From: Microcoleus sp. FACHB-1515
GTDB taxonomy: Bacteria > Cyanobacteriota > Cyanobacteriia > Elainellales > Elainellaceae
Direction: 5' to 3'
Length of the DNA stretch: 64,000 bases
Assembly (NCBI RefSeq): GCF_014696105.1
Contig: NZ_JACJPO010000012.1
Location: 1-64,000, forward strand
How positions within the stretch are numbered: the first letter of the stretch is position 1; the number at the start of each line of letters is the position of its first letter. A program made the translations under genes and the position numbers. The notes below the pieces were generated by a model. It worked only from the letters and a program-made list of their open reading frames with translations. It ran no database searches and was not told the origin of the DNA. Below are positions 45,648-54,923 of the stretch, one piece after another.

Positions 45648-47180
45648 TTAGACGGGTTCCTTGCGGCGGGTAGATTTGTCACCCACTTTCTGATAGAAGC
45701 CCCACTCGACTTGCTCTTCTGACAGATCCGGATCGACTCCAGCGAACACGTCGCGGTAGAGCGTCCGGGCACCGTGCCAGATGTGACCGAAGAAGAACAG
45801 CAGTGCGAAGACAGCGTGACCGTAGGTGAACCAGCCGCGCGGACTGCTGCGGAAAACGCCATCCGAGTTTAGCGTTTCGCGATCGAACGAGAACACTTCA
45901 CCCAGTTGCGCCTTGCGTGCGTACTTTTTGACTTCGGCGGGATCGTCGATCGTTTCGCCGTTCAGGTCACCACCGTAGAAGCTGACCGTGACGCCCGTTT
46001 GCTCAAAGCTGTATTTCGATTCAGCACGACGGAACGGAATGTCAGCGCGGACAACGCCATCCTTATCGGTCAAGATTACCGGGAAGGTTTCAAAGAAGTT
46101 GGGAATGCGGCGAACGGTCAGTTCACGACCTTCACTATCGGTGAAGACCGGATGACCGAGCCAGCTTTGGGCAATGCCATCACCTTTGACCATCGGACCT
46201 GTGCGGAACAAACCGCCCTTCGCAGGGTTGTTGCCCACATAGTCATAGAAGGCCAGCTTTTCGGGAATGCTCGACCAAGCTTCTTCCAGGCTGGAGCCGT
46301 CGGCTACGTCTGCTTGAACGCGACGCTGAATTTCTTGGCGGAAATAGCCGTCATCCCACTGATAGCGGGTGGGGCCAAACAGTTCGATCGGGGTTGCGGC
46401 ACTGCCGTACCACATTGTTCCGGCCACGACGAAAGCGGCGAAGAAGACGGCAGCGATACTGCTGGAAAGAACGGTTTCGATATTTCCCATCCGCAGCGCT
46501 TTGTATAGACGCTCTGGCGGACGCACAGCCAAGTGGAACAAGCCAGCGATGATTCCAACCACGCCTGCGGCGATGTGGTGAGCCACGATGCCGCCCGGAT
46601 TGAACGGGTTAAATCCTTCTGGTCCCCAAGATGGCGCGACGGGTTGGACGCTTCCGGTTAAGCCGTAGGGATCAGACACCCACATTCCCGGTCCAAACAG
46701 TCCGGTGAGGTGGAATGCGCCGAAGCCGAAGCAAAGCAGACCAGACAAGAACAAGTGGATGCCAAACATTTTGGGCAAATCCAAGGCGGGTTCGCCCGTG
46801 CGCGGGTCTCTGAACAGTTCGAGATCCCAATAAACCCAGTGCCAGCAGGCCGCTAGGAATAGCAGACCAGACAGAACGATGTGCGCGACCGCAACACCTT
46901 CAAATGACCAGATGCCCGGATCGGTGGCTGCGCCGCCTGTGACGCTCCAGCCGCCCCAAGATTCGGTGACGCCCAAGCGAGCCATGAACGGCAGAACGAA
47001 CATGCCTTGCCGCCACATCGGATTGAGAACCGGATCGCTGGGATCAAAGATGGCAAGCTCGTAGAGTGCCATTGAGCCAGCCCAGCCTGCGACGAGGGCA
47101 GTGTGCATCAGGTGTACTGCAATCAGTCGTCCGGGGTCGTTAATTACGACGGTATGAACGCGATACCAGGGTAGTCCCAT
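45648..47180 (-). CDS. psbB: Photosystem II CP47 reaction-centre antenna protein
   Basis: 510 residues, the standard length. Opens [20 protein letters not shown] and carries six transmembrane helices with paired histidines that bind chlorophyll (for example [20 protein letters not shown] near 27 and [20 protein letters not shown] near 198), then the large lumenal loop E around 260-440. It ends [10 protein letters not shown]. Inner antenna of PSII. psbT follows, and a divergent ferredoxin gene starts 271 bases upstream. Confidence 0.98.
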   Translation of the reverse strand: MGLPWYRVHTVVINDPGRLIAVHLMHTALVAGWAGSMALYELAIFDPSDPVLNPMWRQGMFVLPFMARLGVTESWGGWSVTGGAATDPGIWSFEGVAVAHIVLSGLLFLAACWHWVYWDLELFRDPRTGEPALDLPKMFGIHLFLSGLLCFGFGAFHLTGLFGPGMWVSDPYGLTGSVQPVAPSWGPEGFNPFNPGGIVAHHIAAGVVGIIAGLFHLAVRPPERLYKALRMGNIETVLSSSIAAVFFAAFVVAGTMWYGSAATPIELFGPTRYQWDDGYFRQEIQRRVQADVADGSSLEEAWSSIPEKLAFYDYVGNNPAKGGLFRTGPMVKGDGIAQSWLGHPVFTDSEGRELTVRRIPNFFETFPVILTDKDGVVRADIPFRRAESKYSFEQTGVTVSFYGGDLNGETIDDPAEVKKYARKAQLGEVFSFDRETLNSDGVFRSSPRGWFTYGHAVFALLFFFGHIWHGARTLYRDVFAGVDPDLSEEQVEWGFYQKVGDKSTRRKEPV

Positions 47181-47451
47181 CGACTACGCTCCTCCTAATA
47201 ATTCGGGTTGAACGCTTCCTTCAGCCTTTTCTTAAGGTGGTTCATTACTGGTAGCCTACCAGATTGAGAATCACCGAAATCGAGCCACTGTCTGAAAAGT
47301 TGCGATCGCCTCACGAACGATTTCAACCTTCGACAGTTTGACAAGATGCTTGATAAAAATGAAAGTGTATGTAGAAGTGTATCGAGTGTTAGAGGCGATT
47401 GCAAGCAAAAGTCTGACGCAAGACGGGTGGAAGTGCAGCAGGAGGTAGATT

Positions 47452-47751
47452 ATGGCAAATATTAAGTTTATTAACGAAAATCAAGAGGTGATTGCCGCTG
47501 ATGGAGCGAATCTGCGAATCAAAGCGATCGAAAACCGCATCGACCTCTACACGCTGATGGGCAAGATGATGAACTGCGGCGGCTACGGCCAGTGCGGAAC
47601 CTGCACGGTCGAGATCGTCGAAGGTTTAGAAAACGTTTCGCCTCGGACGGATGTTGAGATTCGTAAATTCAAAAAGAAGCCGGACAGCTATCGATTGGCC
47701 TGTCAGGTGATGGTGAACGGCGAGATTGCGGTGAAAACAAAACCTTCGTAA
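47452..47751 (+). CDS. 2Fe-2S ferredoxin-like protein
   Basis: 99 residues. The cluster ligands are [10 protein letters not shown] near 43-52 and the last in LACQVMV near 84, arranged C-x5-C-x2-C-x31-C, similar to plant-type ferredoxins. Start ATG 47452 with AGGAGG-type site (GCAGGAGGTAG) eight bases upstream. It is divergent from psbB and 81 bases ahead of psbM on the same strand. A redox partner for photosynthetic electron flow is likely; a distinct paralogue of PetF rather than PetF itself. Confidence 0.85.
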   Translation: MANIKFINENQEVIAADGANLRIKAIENRIDLYTLMGKMMNCGGYGQCGTCTVEIVEGLENVSPRTDVEIRKFKKKPDSYRLACQVMVNGEIAVKTKPS

Positions 47752-47832
47752 TTCGATCGCGGCTGTGGCTCGATGGTGATGATATCCTTAAATTTAGGTT
47801 TCACCCATTTGAGATAAGCGTAGAGGCAGGTC

Positions 47833-47946
47833 ATGGAAGTTAACGATCTTGGATTTGTTGCCAGCCTTTTGTTTGTGTTGGTTCCTACCGTTTTTCTGTT
47901 AATTCTTTACATTCAAACGGCGAGCCGCGAAAACAAAGGTTCATAA
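47833..47946 (+). CDS. psbM: Photosystem II protein PsbM
   Basis: A 37-residue single-helix peptide, too short for routine gene calling. It begins [20 protein letters not shown] and ends [12 protein letters not shown], matching PsbM. It lies at the PSII dimer interface. The preceding sequence GAGGCAGGTC gives a ribosome site. It shares a strand and probably a transcript with the ferredoxin gene upstream. Confidence 0.95.
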   Translation: MEVNDLGFVASLLFVLVPTVFLLILYIQTASRENKGS

Positions 47947-48084
47947 GCTGAGATTCACTAAAACTTGAATAAGTGTTGCAAAAATGCGTTCTAGACAATT
48001 TCTTGAGCGCATTTTTGCTGTGGCAAATGGCGATCGTGACAAAATCGATCGCCTTAGCTTGCGGAACGGGATCGCCCCAACAGG

Positions 48085-48366
48085 TTATTCAATGCGGAAA
48101 TAGCGGATCAGCGTGCTAATCACATCACCCGGAGCAGGCGCGATCGATAGCGGTTCCCCAATCGCCAGCGGTCTTGCCCAAGTGGTTGCATCCGCATAGC
48201 GCAGTTGTTGCAGATGCAGGATCGTGCGATCGACTGCCACAGGCTGACCGATCAGCACGTGTTTGATCACATAGCGCGGGTCTTGCGGCAGGATGAAAGC
48301 CGAGGGAATTTGCAGCAGCGCAGAGCCGTCGCGCTCATTCGGGCGCGACATGAAGTCGTTTCTCAT
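48085..48366 (-). CDS. Small protein B (paralogue of 40453-40665)
   Basis: 93 residues from ATG 48366, with AAAGGAAG just upstream. The segment HVLIGQPVAVDRTILHLQQL then RYADATTWARPLAIGEPL aligns with protein A over the VDxIxxLxxxRxxExxxW core, and both end in a short basic beta strand (STLIRYFR here, SVTYTRR there). B is longer, with an N-terminal extension MRNDFMSRPNERDGSALL. Small soluble protein, function unknown; controlled by its own copy of the structured leader. Confidence 0.65.
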   Translation of the reverse strand: MRNDFMSRPNERDGSALLQIPSAFILPQDPRYVIKHVLIGQPVAVDRTILHLQQLRYADATTWARPLAIGEPLSIAPAPGDVISTLIRYFRIE

Positions 48367-48398
48367 GTGGGTCTTCCTTTTGTAAGCGGGCAGGAAAA

Positions 48399-48559
48399 CC
48401 CAAAAACTCAGCCGACCCCAAAAGTCAAAGCAAGACAATCGGGGTGGCTGGGAGAGTAAAATCTCCGTAGCCCGCTCGGACTGGCTCTATCAGTTTGACG
48501 GGTTAGCGATCCGTTGTTGGCTGGAATCAACTTCGGGTCGCGTCGGCTCAGCTTTTGGG
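48399..48559 (-). promoter_or_regulatory. Structured leader RNA B (cobalamin-riboswitch-like)
   Basis: Homologue of the leader at 40692-40861, upstream of the gene at 48085. Ends pair over 17 of 18 bases (48542-48559 with 48399-48416). The core keeps GCTAACCCGTCAAACTGATA, GAGCCAGTCCGAGCGGGCT and a GATTTTAC element; the closing stem keeps its pairing although many bases differ from copy A, which supports selection on structure. The second element is less like a B12 box than in copy A. Confidence 0.5.
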
Positions 48560-48820
48560 CACAACGCTGGGAGCAGCGTTAAGGCAAAAAGTAGCGGAAG
48601 GACTTTGCTCTGTCAAGCAAATTTCTGAAGCGAGATGTGGAACGATCGCCAAACGGCTGATTCTGTCTATGTTTTGCGGATTTGGGTGTGAGGAAGTAAA
48701 GATCGATCGCGATCGAAAATTTGTAGCAGAAATTACAGAATGTCCGCGAATCCAGGGGGTTAAGTAGGGGATGAGGAGATTTCCTAGCCGTCGATGCCGT
48801 TTCAACAATCTGAATTGAAC

Positions 48821-49996
48821 TCAGGCAATGCTGCCGCGCTTGCGGGCTTCCTTGTAGGACGTGCCGATGTTCGTCAGGCCAGCGCGGATCATCTGCTGTT
48901 CCAGAAGCGCAAAAAAGCGGGCGCGATCGCCGCCTCGGACGACTGCCTGATTGTGCGCTTCTGCCAGCGCAACCGGATAGCCGTAGCCCTTTTGGACTTG
49001 GGCGATCGTCAAGGTCAAAGCGGTATCGAGCAGGTGGCGATCGGCAAACACCCAGGCGGGCACTTCAACGCGAGCCACTTCCGAGCCAACATGGACGTAG
49101 CAGAAATAGATCGCCTGTTCGCCATAAAACTCCAAGATTTTTGCCGAACTGCGCCAAAACGGACTGCGCTGCCCTGGTTCTAGCAGCAGCGACCACAAGG
49201 CCGTGTCGCGCAAGGGCGCAAACACTTGGCAGGGCGCGGTTTCGGTTTGTCCCTGACAGTGCGACTGACAGTCGGGCGTTGTGTGCGGACAGGTGTGCAA
49301 CCGCAGAAAATTCAACGCCTCGCCGCTGCGGGCAGCACTCAGATAGCCGACCAGCGGAATTCGCGCCTCGCGCAACTGCTGCCATGCATCGAGAATCGGC
49401 GGCAAAATCGCCTCTCGCGCCTCAGCCGGAAGCGGTTCGAGGAACCAGTGAATCAAGGAACCATCCACCATTGCGAGAATTGGGGATCGATCGCTCATTT
49501 CCCGTCCCAATTCTGCCAGCGCGATCGCCTCGGAAACCGTGCGCCGATATCCCATCCACTCTTCGGTGCGAATGCCCCACTGCCGAGAAACGTAAAGGTC
49601 TTCGGGACGGTAGAACACTTCGGGGAGGCTGTCGAGCAGCGGATGGCGACTTTGGCCGTAGTGCAGCACGATTCGTCCGACATTGATCAAATAGCAGTAG
49701 GCGATTTCGTGATGACTAGGGGCAATTTGCGATCCGTCAGTGGCAAGGACGGTGTGAACCAAAGGCGCAGCGGCGATCGCCTGTCTTGTATCGAGCGGTT
49801 CCACAGGTTCGGCGGCGGCAAAGCCCAAGCGATCGCGCCACATCTGCTGCAAAGTGACCAGATCAGCCTGATGCGATCGTGCCTGCACCAGCAGTTTTTC
49901 AGCCAGGGTAAGCCGCTGGCGGGTGGCTTCGGCTTCGTCGCTGAGGTGCTGGCTAATGCCTTGCATCTGTCGCGCCAGTTTTACCAAATCAAGCAT
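48821..49996 (-). CDS. nurA: NurA-domain nuclease
   Basis: 391 residues. NurA features: VLATDGSQIAPSHHEIAYCY near 83-102 (catalytic DGS), ILAMVDGSLIHWFL near 173-186 and late DTALTLTIAQVQKGYGYPVA, LAEAHNQAVV. NurA acts as a 5'-3' exonuclease with the HerA helicase in double-strand-break end resection in archaea; cyanobacterial homologues usually lack HerA nearby, as here. A central Cys/His-rich stretch (CPHTTPDCQSHCQGQTE) is extra and could bind zinc. Confidence 0.88.
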   Translation of the reverse strand: MLDLVKLARQMQGISQHLSDEAEATRQRLTLAEKLLVQARSHQADLVTLQQMWRDRLGFAAAEPVEPLDTRQAIAAAPLVHTVLATDGSQIAPSHHEIAYCYLINVGRIVLHYGQSRHPLLDSLPEVFYRPEDLYVSRQWGIRTEEWMGYRRTVSEAIALAELGREMSDRSPILAMVDGSLIHWFLEPLPAEAREAILPPILDAWQQLREARIPLVGYLSAARSGEALNFLRLHTCPHTTPDCQSHCQGQTETAPCQVFAPLRDTALWSLLLEPGQRSPFWRSSAKILEFYGEQAIYFCYVHVGSEVARVEVPAWVFADRHLLDTALTLTIAQVQKGYGYPVALAEAHNQAVVRGGDRARFFALLEQQMIRAGLTNIGTSYKEARKRGSIA

Positions 49997-50138
49997 CTCT
50001 AGAAAATCAAAATCGCTTGTTCAAATCCTACTGCGCGATCGCCTTGAAAATACATTTGTTCTTTGTGCTTGTTGCTCTCGTTCCTGACAGCCTCTAAGCT
50101 AAAGTGGCACGCGATCGAATAGAACGGGTAGACGATCT

Positions 50139-51218
50139 TTGACTGTGACTCGCGTTCATTCTTCCTTGCTGATTAGCTGTGCGGCGCTGATGGCTGAGCC
50201 GACAGGCATTAGCACTTATTTGTCGGGCATTTTGCCACACCTAAAGTCGCTTTCGCCCGTCTTGCTAAGCTGGCAGGAACATCCGGGCTTTCAGGTTGAA
50301 CCTGTGCCGAACAACATGAACGCGCAGTATGGCTTTCGGGGACATGTGCGCCGTTTGATTTGGACACAGTTTCAGCTTCCAAAGCTGTATCAGCAGCGAA
50401 AGGCAAATTTGCTGTTTTCTCCCATTCCCGAAGCGCCCGTTTACTCCAACTGTCGATCGATCGTGATGGTGCATGATCTCATTCCACTGCGATTTGGGCG
50501 AGCCAAATCACCGCTGACGGCGTATTTTCGCTATGGCGTTCCGCAAGTGTTGAACCAAGCCGAACACATCATTTGTAATTCGATCGCAACTGCCCAAGAT
50601 TTAGAAGACTTTTTCAAAATTTCTGCAAATAAAATTACGCCAATTCTGCTAGCTTATGATGCCGATCGCTTTTTCGATCGCAACTTGCCCACCGCCAACT
50701 ATTTTCTTTATGTTGGACGACAAGATCCCTACAAGAATTTGCAGCGTTTAATTGCAGGCTTTGCCGCTGTTTCTGGAGAAGCAGAACTGTGGATTGCAGG
50801 AGCGATCGATCCGCGCTACGCTCCGGCTCTCCAAGCGCAAGCGGAGCAGCTTCAAATTGCAAATCGCGTCAAGTTTCTTCGCTATGTGACGGCGGAGCAG
50901 CTACCGATTTTGATTGGGCAGGCGATCGCGCTCGTTTTTCCGAGTCTGTGGGAAGGTTTTGGTCTGCCGATTCTCGAAGCGATGGCCTGCGGAACTCCGG
51001 TGATCACCTCGAATCTTGCTTCACTGCCTGAAGTTGCAGGAGATGCGGCAATTTTAATCGATCCGTATCAGGTGCAAGAAATTTCGGAGGCAATGCAGAT
51101 GATGCTGAAATCCGAAGTGCGATCGAATTTGCGGGCGGCAGGTTTGGCGCGATCGCGCTTATTTAGCTGGGAAAAAACAGGTAAAGAGACGGCTGCAATT
51201 TTAGAAAAATTCAGCTAG
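50139..51218 (+). CDS. Glycosyltransferase family 4 (GT-B)
   Basis: 359 residues. GT-B fold: the N-terminal half has [20 protein letters not shown]; the C-terminal domain has [20 protein letters not shown] near 190 and the donor-binding [20 protein letters not shown] near 268-287. Transfers a sugar from a nucleotide or lipid donor, probably in exopolysaccharide or cell-surface glycan assembly. No other polysaccharide genes are near, so the acceptor cannot be guessed. Confidence 0.9.
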   Translation: MTVTRVHSSLLISCAALMAEPTGISTYLSGILPHLKSLSPVLLSWQEHPGFQVEPVPNNMNAQYGFRGHVRRLIWTQFQLPKLYQQRKANLLFSPIPEAPVYSNCRSIVMVHDLIPLRFGRAKSPLTAYFRYGVPQVLNQAEHIICNSIATAQDLEDFFKISANKITPILLAYDADRFFDRNLPTANYFLYVGRQDPYKNLQRLIAGFAAVSGEAELWIAGAIDPRYAPALQAQAEQLQIANRVKFLRYVTAEQLPILIGQAIALVFPSLWEGFGLPILEAMACGTPVITSNLASLPEVAGDAAILIDPYQVQEISEAMQMMLKSEVRSNLRAAGLARSRLFSWEKTGKETAAILEKFS

Positions 51219-51254
51219 CTATTACACTGCAACTGAAAAGCTGAATCGGCTTTT

Positions 51255-51623
51255 TCACTTTTTCCAAATCACCAACAGCACGCCGCAGACGATGCAGGCT
51301 AACCCGACAAGGCGGCTGAACGGAATCGGTTCGCGATACACCACAAAGCCGATCAACACAGCGAAAACATAAATGAGGGAAACAGCAGGAGCCGCCACGC
51401 TGAGATTAACGCGAGTGAGCAGCAGAATATAGGTAATTGCGCCCACTCCATAGCAGGCCAATCCTGCTACTAGTTCCGGCGTCGTGGCGATATTGAGGAT
51501 GTGGCTCATCCAGTTGCTCTCGCTGACCTGGCCGAGCTTGAGCGCTCCGGCCTTGAGAAAAAACTGACCGCCCACGCTCGCAAATACCGAAGCCAGCAGC
51601 AGCAAAAATTCTTGCCAGTTCAC
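51255..51623 (-). CDS. Small EamA/SMR-type transporter
   Basis: 122 residues with four membrane helices: QEFLLLLASVFASVGGQFFL, VAGLACYGVGAITYILLL, VAAPAVSLIYVFAVLIGFVV, and LVGLACIVCGVLLVIW. Half-size EamA / drug-metabolite-transporter protein that must form dimers. A conserved ..PAVSLIY.. block precedes helix three. Substrate unknown. Confidence 0.82.
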   Translation of the reverse strand: MNWQEFLLLLASVFASVGGQFFLKAGALKLGQVSESNWMSHILNIATTPELVAGLACYGVGAITYILLLTRVNLSVAAPAVSLIYVFAVLIGFVVYREPIPFSRLVGLACIVCGVLLVIWKK

Positions 51624-51721
51624 GCACCTATCTCCTCAACTCAGTTTCCTAGTTTACAGCGACACCGCCGTGCTCCGAAGTTAAAATCAACTCGGTCTTT
51701 ATCTACATCAGGCAAACCGTT

Positions 51722-52393
51722 ATGGTTCAGCGTGTTCGATCGCCATACGCTTCCGCACAAATGGCAGTTTGGCTCCGAGGATTGCTGACGATCGCCTTGG
51801 CCGATGGTCAGTGTGACGAAAACGAGCAGCGTTTGATTGCAACGCTGATGGACGAACAAGACTTGCACTGCGAACCGATTTCCGCCGCAGAACTCGCGGC
51901 TGGCCTTGGAGACGATCCGACTGTTGGCGAAAACTTTTTGCGGACAGCAGTGATGGTGGCGATCGCAGACGGCGCTTACTCACACTCAGAAGCCCTTAAA
52001 ATTCAAGAGTTCAGCGCAGCGCTGAATCTAGCGCCTCCCCTGCTCAATTCGCTCAACGCTGCGATCGAGCCTGTCTCCAACCTCATCATCGAAACCGAGC
52101 AGCCCGCCTTCGCCGTCAACTCACCAGACCTGCATCACTCGCTGCTGCACCCACTGCAAGACTGGCTCGATCAGGTGGATGTGCAGGATGCGCGGCTGGC
52201 GCATTTTTTGTGCCGCATGATTCCCGCTCAATGTCCGTTTGAGCGCGACGTGAATCTGTTTGGCCGCAAGATTGCCCACATCCCCGCTTTGTGCAAACTC
52301 AATCCGGTGTATGAGCAACTTGTGGGCTTGCGGTTTCGAGCGCTGTCGTATCTGGCGGATGAATGCAAAGAAGACGTGACGCGCTACTGCTAG
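51722..52393 (+). CDS. TerB-like protein with Mo-nitrogenase C-terminal domain
   Basis: 223 residues. The first 120 residues are TerB-like helices (GLLTIALADGQCDENEQRLI and MVAIADGAYSHSEALKIQEF, each with the acidic DGxxxxxE pattern). The C-terminal 85 residues, with LLHPLQDWLDQVDVQDARLA and CRMIPAQCPFERDVNLFGRK, match the Mo-dependent-nitrogenase-C-terminal family. In spite of that name the domain is widespread in cyanobacteria without nitrogenase. Role unknown; metal or stress response is inferred from TerB. Confidence 0.8.
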   Translation: MVQRVRSPYASAQMAVWLRGLLTIALADGQCDENEQRLIATLMDEQDLHCEPISAAELAAGLGDDPTVGENFLRTAVMVAIADGAYSHSEALKIQEFSAALNLAPPLLNSLNAAIEPVSNLIIETEQPAFAVNSPDLHHSLLHPLQDWLDQVDVQDARLAHFLCRMIPAQCPFERDVNLFGRKIAHIPALCKLNPVYEQLVGLRFRALSYLADECKEDVTRYC

Positions 52394-52699
52394 GCAGTGT
52401 ATTAAGCGGTCAATGCCTCGTGCCGCAACGTTGTCTCGACCGATTGCGCTCAGCAGGTTTACCTCGCTCACGCAAGGTTGGAGAGCGATCGCTCACGACA
52501 TTGCTCGACTGTTGCCGCTTGCACACTCGATTAGCCTCGCGCCCTGGAGAAGGGGGACGTGGGTGGCGTGGATGTGTAGGCTTTTGCAGCGGTAATTATC
52601 CAGGACTTTTCAGACGGAAATGGCTCGATCGACTGTGTTGGGTTGAGCGGCGGGGCGATCGAACAAGAAAAGATTTGGTCGGTTAAAGAGTGAGATTTG
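52394..52699. other. 306-base gap
   Basis: A plus-strand 60-codon ORF at 52413-52595 shows no family motif. It is rich in Arg, Leu and Trp but has no ribosome site, so I do not call it. No hairpin or RNA gene was seen. Confidence 0.4.
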
Positions 52700-53146
52700 C
52701 TAGCGCAGCAGCGGCAAACGGCGTGGTTTTACTTCTTTGCACAGGCGCAGTTCGGTTCCCTGCTGGTTCCACAACACCTGATCAAAAACTTGGTGGAGGA
52801 TGAAGAGGCCGCGCCCGCATTCGTCAACCTCGTGGGTGCTGGGGTGGACAGGATCGATCGAGCAGCAGCAGGCGGGCGTGAAACCCGAACCTTGATCGGA
52901 AATAATCCACCAGTATTGATCTTCGACCGAGAAAAATTCAACCGCAACTGTTTTGTTGGGGTCAAGCTTGTTGCCATGTTTGGCGGCATTGACAAGCGCT
53001 TCCTGTAGACCGAGGCGTACATCTTCGCGACAGCAGGCTGGAACTTCGGCCAGCAGCAAATCTAGAACCGGGCAGAGGTGCAAAGTAGAGGCAAAGCTAA
53101 CAGTGCCCCACTTGCGCCCGCTCGGACGCAGCGAGATAGCAAGCAC
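52700..53146 (-). CDS. Anti-sigma regulatory factor (RsbW-like kinase fold)
   Basis: 148 residues. GHKL ATP-binding fold: REDVRLGLQEALVNAAKHGN (N box) near 41-60, IISDQGSGF (G1) near 81-89, and DECGRGLFILHQVFDQV (G2) near 108. This is the serine-kinase/anti-sigma type that phosphorylates an anti-anti-sigma factor. No partner STAS or PP2C gene adjacent. Cytosolic. Confidence 0.88.
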   Translation of the reverse strand: MLAISLRPSGRKWGTVSFASTLHLCPVLDLLLAEVPACCREDVRLGLQEALVNAAKHGNKLDPNKTVAVEFFSVEDQYWWIISDQGSGFTPACCCSIDPVHPSTHEVDECGRGLFILHQVFDQVLWNQQGTELRLCKEVKPRRLPLLR

Positions 53147-53353
53147 GCAAGAAACCTCACAGCTTCAGGTGAACAAGTTGGACGGTCTCTTTGATTCGAC
53201 GCGATCGCGCCTGTTTGAAACCAGCGAGCTTCAAGAAGACGGCTTGACGTGAGCAAAACACCCGCAAACCGCAGCAGATGACGATTCCCTGGGCGAGGTA
53301 GTGTTTTCCACACCTCTATGCTCATCCTATCACATCCCTTTCTGCTGGCGACG

Positions 53354-53698
53354 CTAGCTCCAATCTTCGCGCTGGCTGCCGCGCCCCCGATACACCTGTG
53401 CAGCTTGGTGAATTTGCCGGGTGCGATCGAACAAGCTGGCCTCGGTCAAGTTCCACTGTGCCAAGACGCGCTTCAAATCCGTCTGGATGTCTCGTGCACC
53501 GGGAAATCCGCGATAGCGAATGCACAGCCGCGCCAGTTCTGCCAAATTGTAATCGTCGGGCGTACCGTCCAACAGAGCGTTAACGATGTCGCGATCGCTG
53601 CGCCAAAGCGGATGCTGTTGATCTTTGAGCAGTTGATCTTTGGACGGTTGGTCTTTGGGCGGTTGGTTTTTGGAAGGTGAGTTTGTTTCGCCAGCCAT
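53354..53698 (-). CDS. DUF3288 protein
   Basis: 114 residues from ATG 53698 (53728 is possible). The core QHPLWRSDRDIVNALLDGTP, NLAELARLCIRYRGFPGARD and IHQAAQVYRGRG is the DUF3288 pattern, found in cyanobacteria only. Its N-terminus has a 15-base tandem repeat encoding a K-D-Q rich stretch (53618-53677). Function unknown. Confidence 0.82.
   Translation of the reverse strand: MAGETNSPSKNQPPKDQPSKDQLLKDQQHPLWRSDRDIVNALLDGTPDDYNLAELARLCIRYRGFPGARDIQTDLKRVLAQWNLTEASLFDRTRQIHQAAQVYRGRGSQREDWS
53618..53677 (-). repeat. Tandem 15-base repeat inside DUF3288 gene
   Basis: Four in-frame copies at 53618-53632, 53633-53647, 53648-53662 and 53663-53677 of a unit near TTGGTCTTTGGGCGG. They encode a repeated KDQxx / xxKDQ stretch at the protein's N-terminus. 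The copies differ by one to four bases, so the length may vary between strains. Confidence 0.85.
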
Positions 53699-53826
53699 AG
53701 ATTGAAAAAGTGCAGAATTGAGAAGCAATCCTACCTGATTTGGGGTCGAGTGCGATCGCTGATTTTGCTGTTTTGCTGACGGCGATCGCTTGTTGGCAGC
53801 AAGATGTAGAGCAAGACTTTGTCAGC

Positions 53827-54921
53827 CTACGCGATCGGCAGGGAAAATCGAAACGTGCTGCCGACGCCCAGTTCGCTTTCGACTTCGATCGCGCCGCCTT
53901 GCAGTTCGACCAAGCGGCGCGAGATGGCAAGACCAATGCCCGTTCCGCCCGATGTGCGGTTGCGCGATCGATCGGCTCGCCAAAAGCGCTCAAACACCTG
54001 CGGCAAATCTTCTGGCGCGATGCCAATGCCCGTGTCGCTGATCGCAATCCACACTCGGCTACCGTCCGGCTTGACGGAAACCTCGATCGAGCCTGCGGGC
54101 GTATAGCGAATCGCATTGCCGATTAGATTCACCAAAATTTGCTCAACCCGCTCGGCATCGGCCAAGACTAGCGGCACGGCAGGCGGATAAATCAGCTTTA
54201 AGTTTGGGCTGGTTTCGTCCAAAAGCTGATCGGAAAAGCGCTGCACGAGGCTAGAAAGTAGCGGCTGCAAGTCCAACGGTTGCACGTCGATCGCCAGATA
54301 GCCCGCTTCCATCTTGGAAAGCTCCTGCAAGTCATCGACCAGACGGCGCATCCGCGTGGTTTCGCTCAGCAAGCGCTGATGCACTTCCGGCGTGGGATCG
54401 ATCGCGCCATCGCTCAAGCCCTCCAAATATCCGGCCAGCACGGTCAACGGTGTGCGAAGTTCGTGCGTCAAATCGCTGACCAGATCGCGCCGTCGATGCT
54501 CGATGTTTTCGATCGCTGCCGCCATCCGGTTAAAGCTCATTGCCAGATGGTCAAATTCTTCGATTTCCTGAGCGCCCATCCGCTCGTCCATTTCACCCGC
54601 CGCAAACTTCTGGGTAATCTCTTCCATCTGCTCTAGCGGCTGCACAATCCGCCGCGACAGCCAGTAGCTGACGCCCGCTGCCGTTCCCACACCGCTCACC
54701 ACCGCCCACAGCGCACCTCGCGACCAAGCCGTATCAAAGCCGCGCACCAGTTCTTTGCGATATTGCCAAACGCGAAAGCCGCGCACTTCAATTTGCCGCA
54801 GATACACGGCGAAAAAGCGCGGCGAAAAAATCTTGCCGATCGCCAAAATCGTCACCAGCGCCACGACCAGCACGATCAAATGTGAGAAAAACAGGCGCGA
54901 TCGCAGCCCTCCATTTTTCAT
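53827..54921 (-). CDS. Membrane sensor histidine kinase
   Basis: 364 residues. Two N-terminal membrane helices (LIVLVVALVTILAIGKIF near 12, and GALWAVVSGVGTAAGVSYWL near 65) with a short periplasmic loop, HAMP near 90-145, HisKA LVSDLTHELRTPLTVLAGYL (His near 150), and HATPase boxes LVNLIGNAIRYTP, ISDTGIGIAPEDL, GGTGIGLAISRRL. The response-regulator gene lies two bases upstream on the same strand. BaeS-type. Confidence 0.94.
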   Translation of the reverse strand: MKNGGLRSRLFFSHLIVLVVALVTILAIGKIFSPRFFAVYLRQIEVRGFRVWQYRKELVRGFDTAWSRGALWAVVSGVGTAAGVSYWLSRRIVQPLEQMEEITQKFAAGEMDERMGAQEIEEFDHLAMSFNRMAAAIENIEHRRRDLVSDLTHELRTPLTVLAGYLEGLSDGAIDPTPEVHQRLLSETTRMRRLVDDLQELSKMEAGYLAIDVQPLDLQPLLSSLVQRFSDQLLDETSPNLKLIYPPAVPLVLADAERVEQILVNLIGNAIRYTPAGSIEVSVKPDGSRVWIAISDTGIGIAPEDLPQVFERFWRADRSRNRTSGGTGIGLAISRRLVELQGGAIEVESELGVGSTFRFSLPIA

Positions 54922-54923
54922 GG

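Noticed and set aside
48555-48767. 70-codon plus-strand ORF in the gap after leader B
   Set aside because: Overlaps the leader RNA and has no family match or ribosome site.
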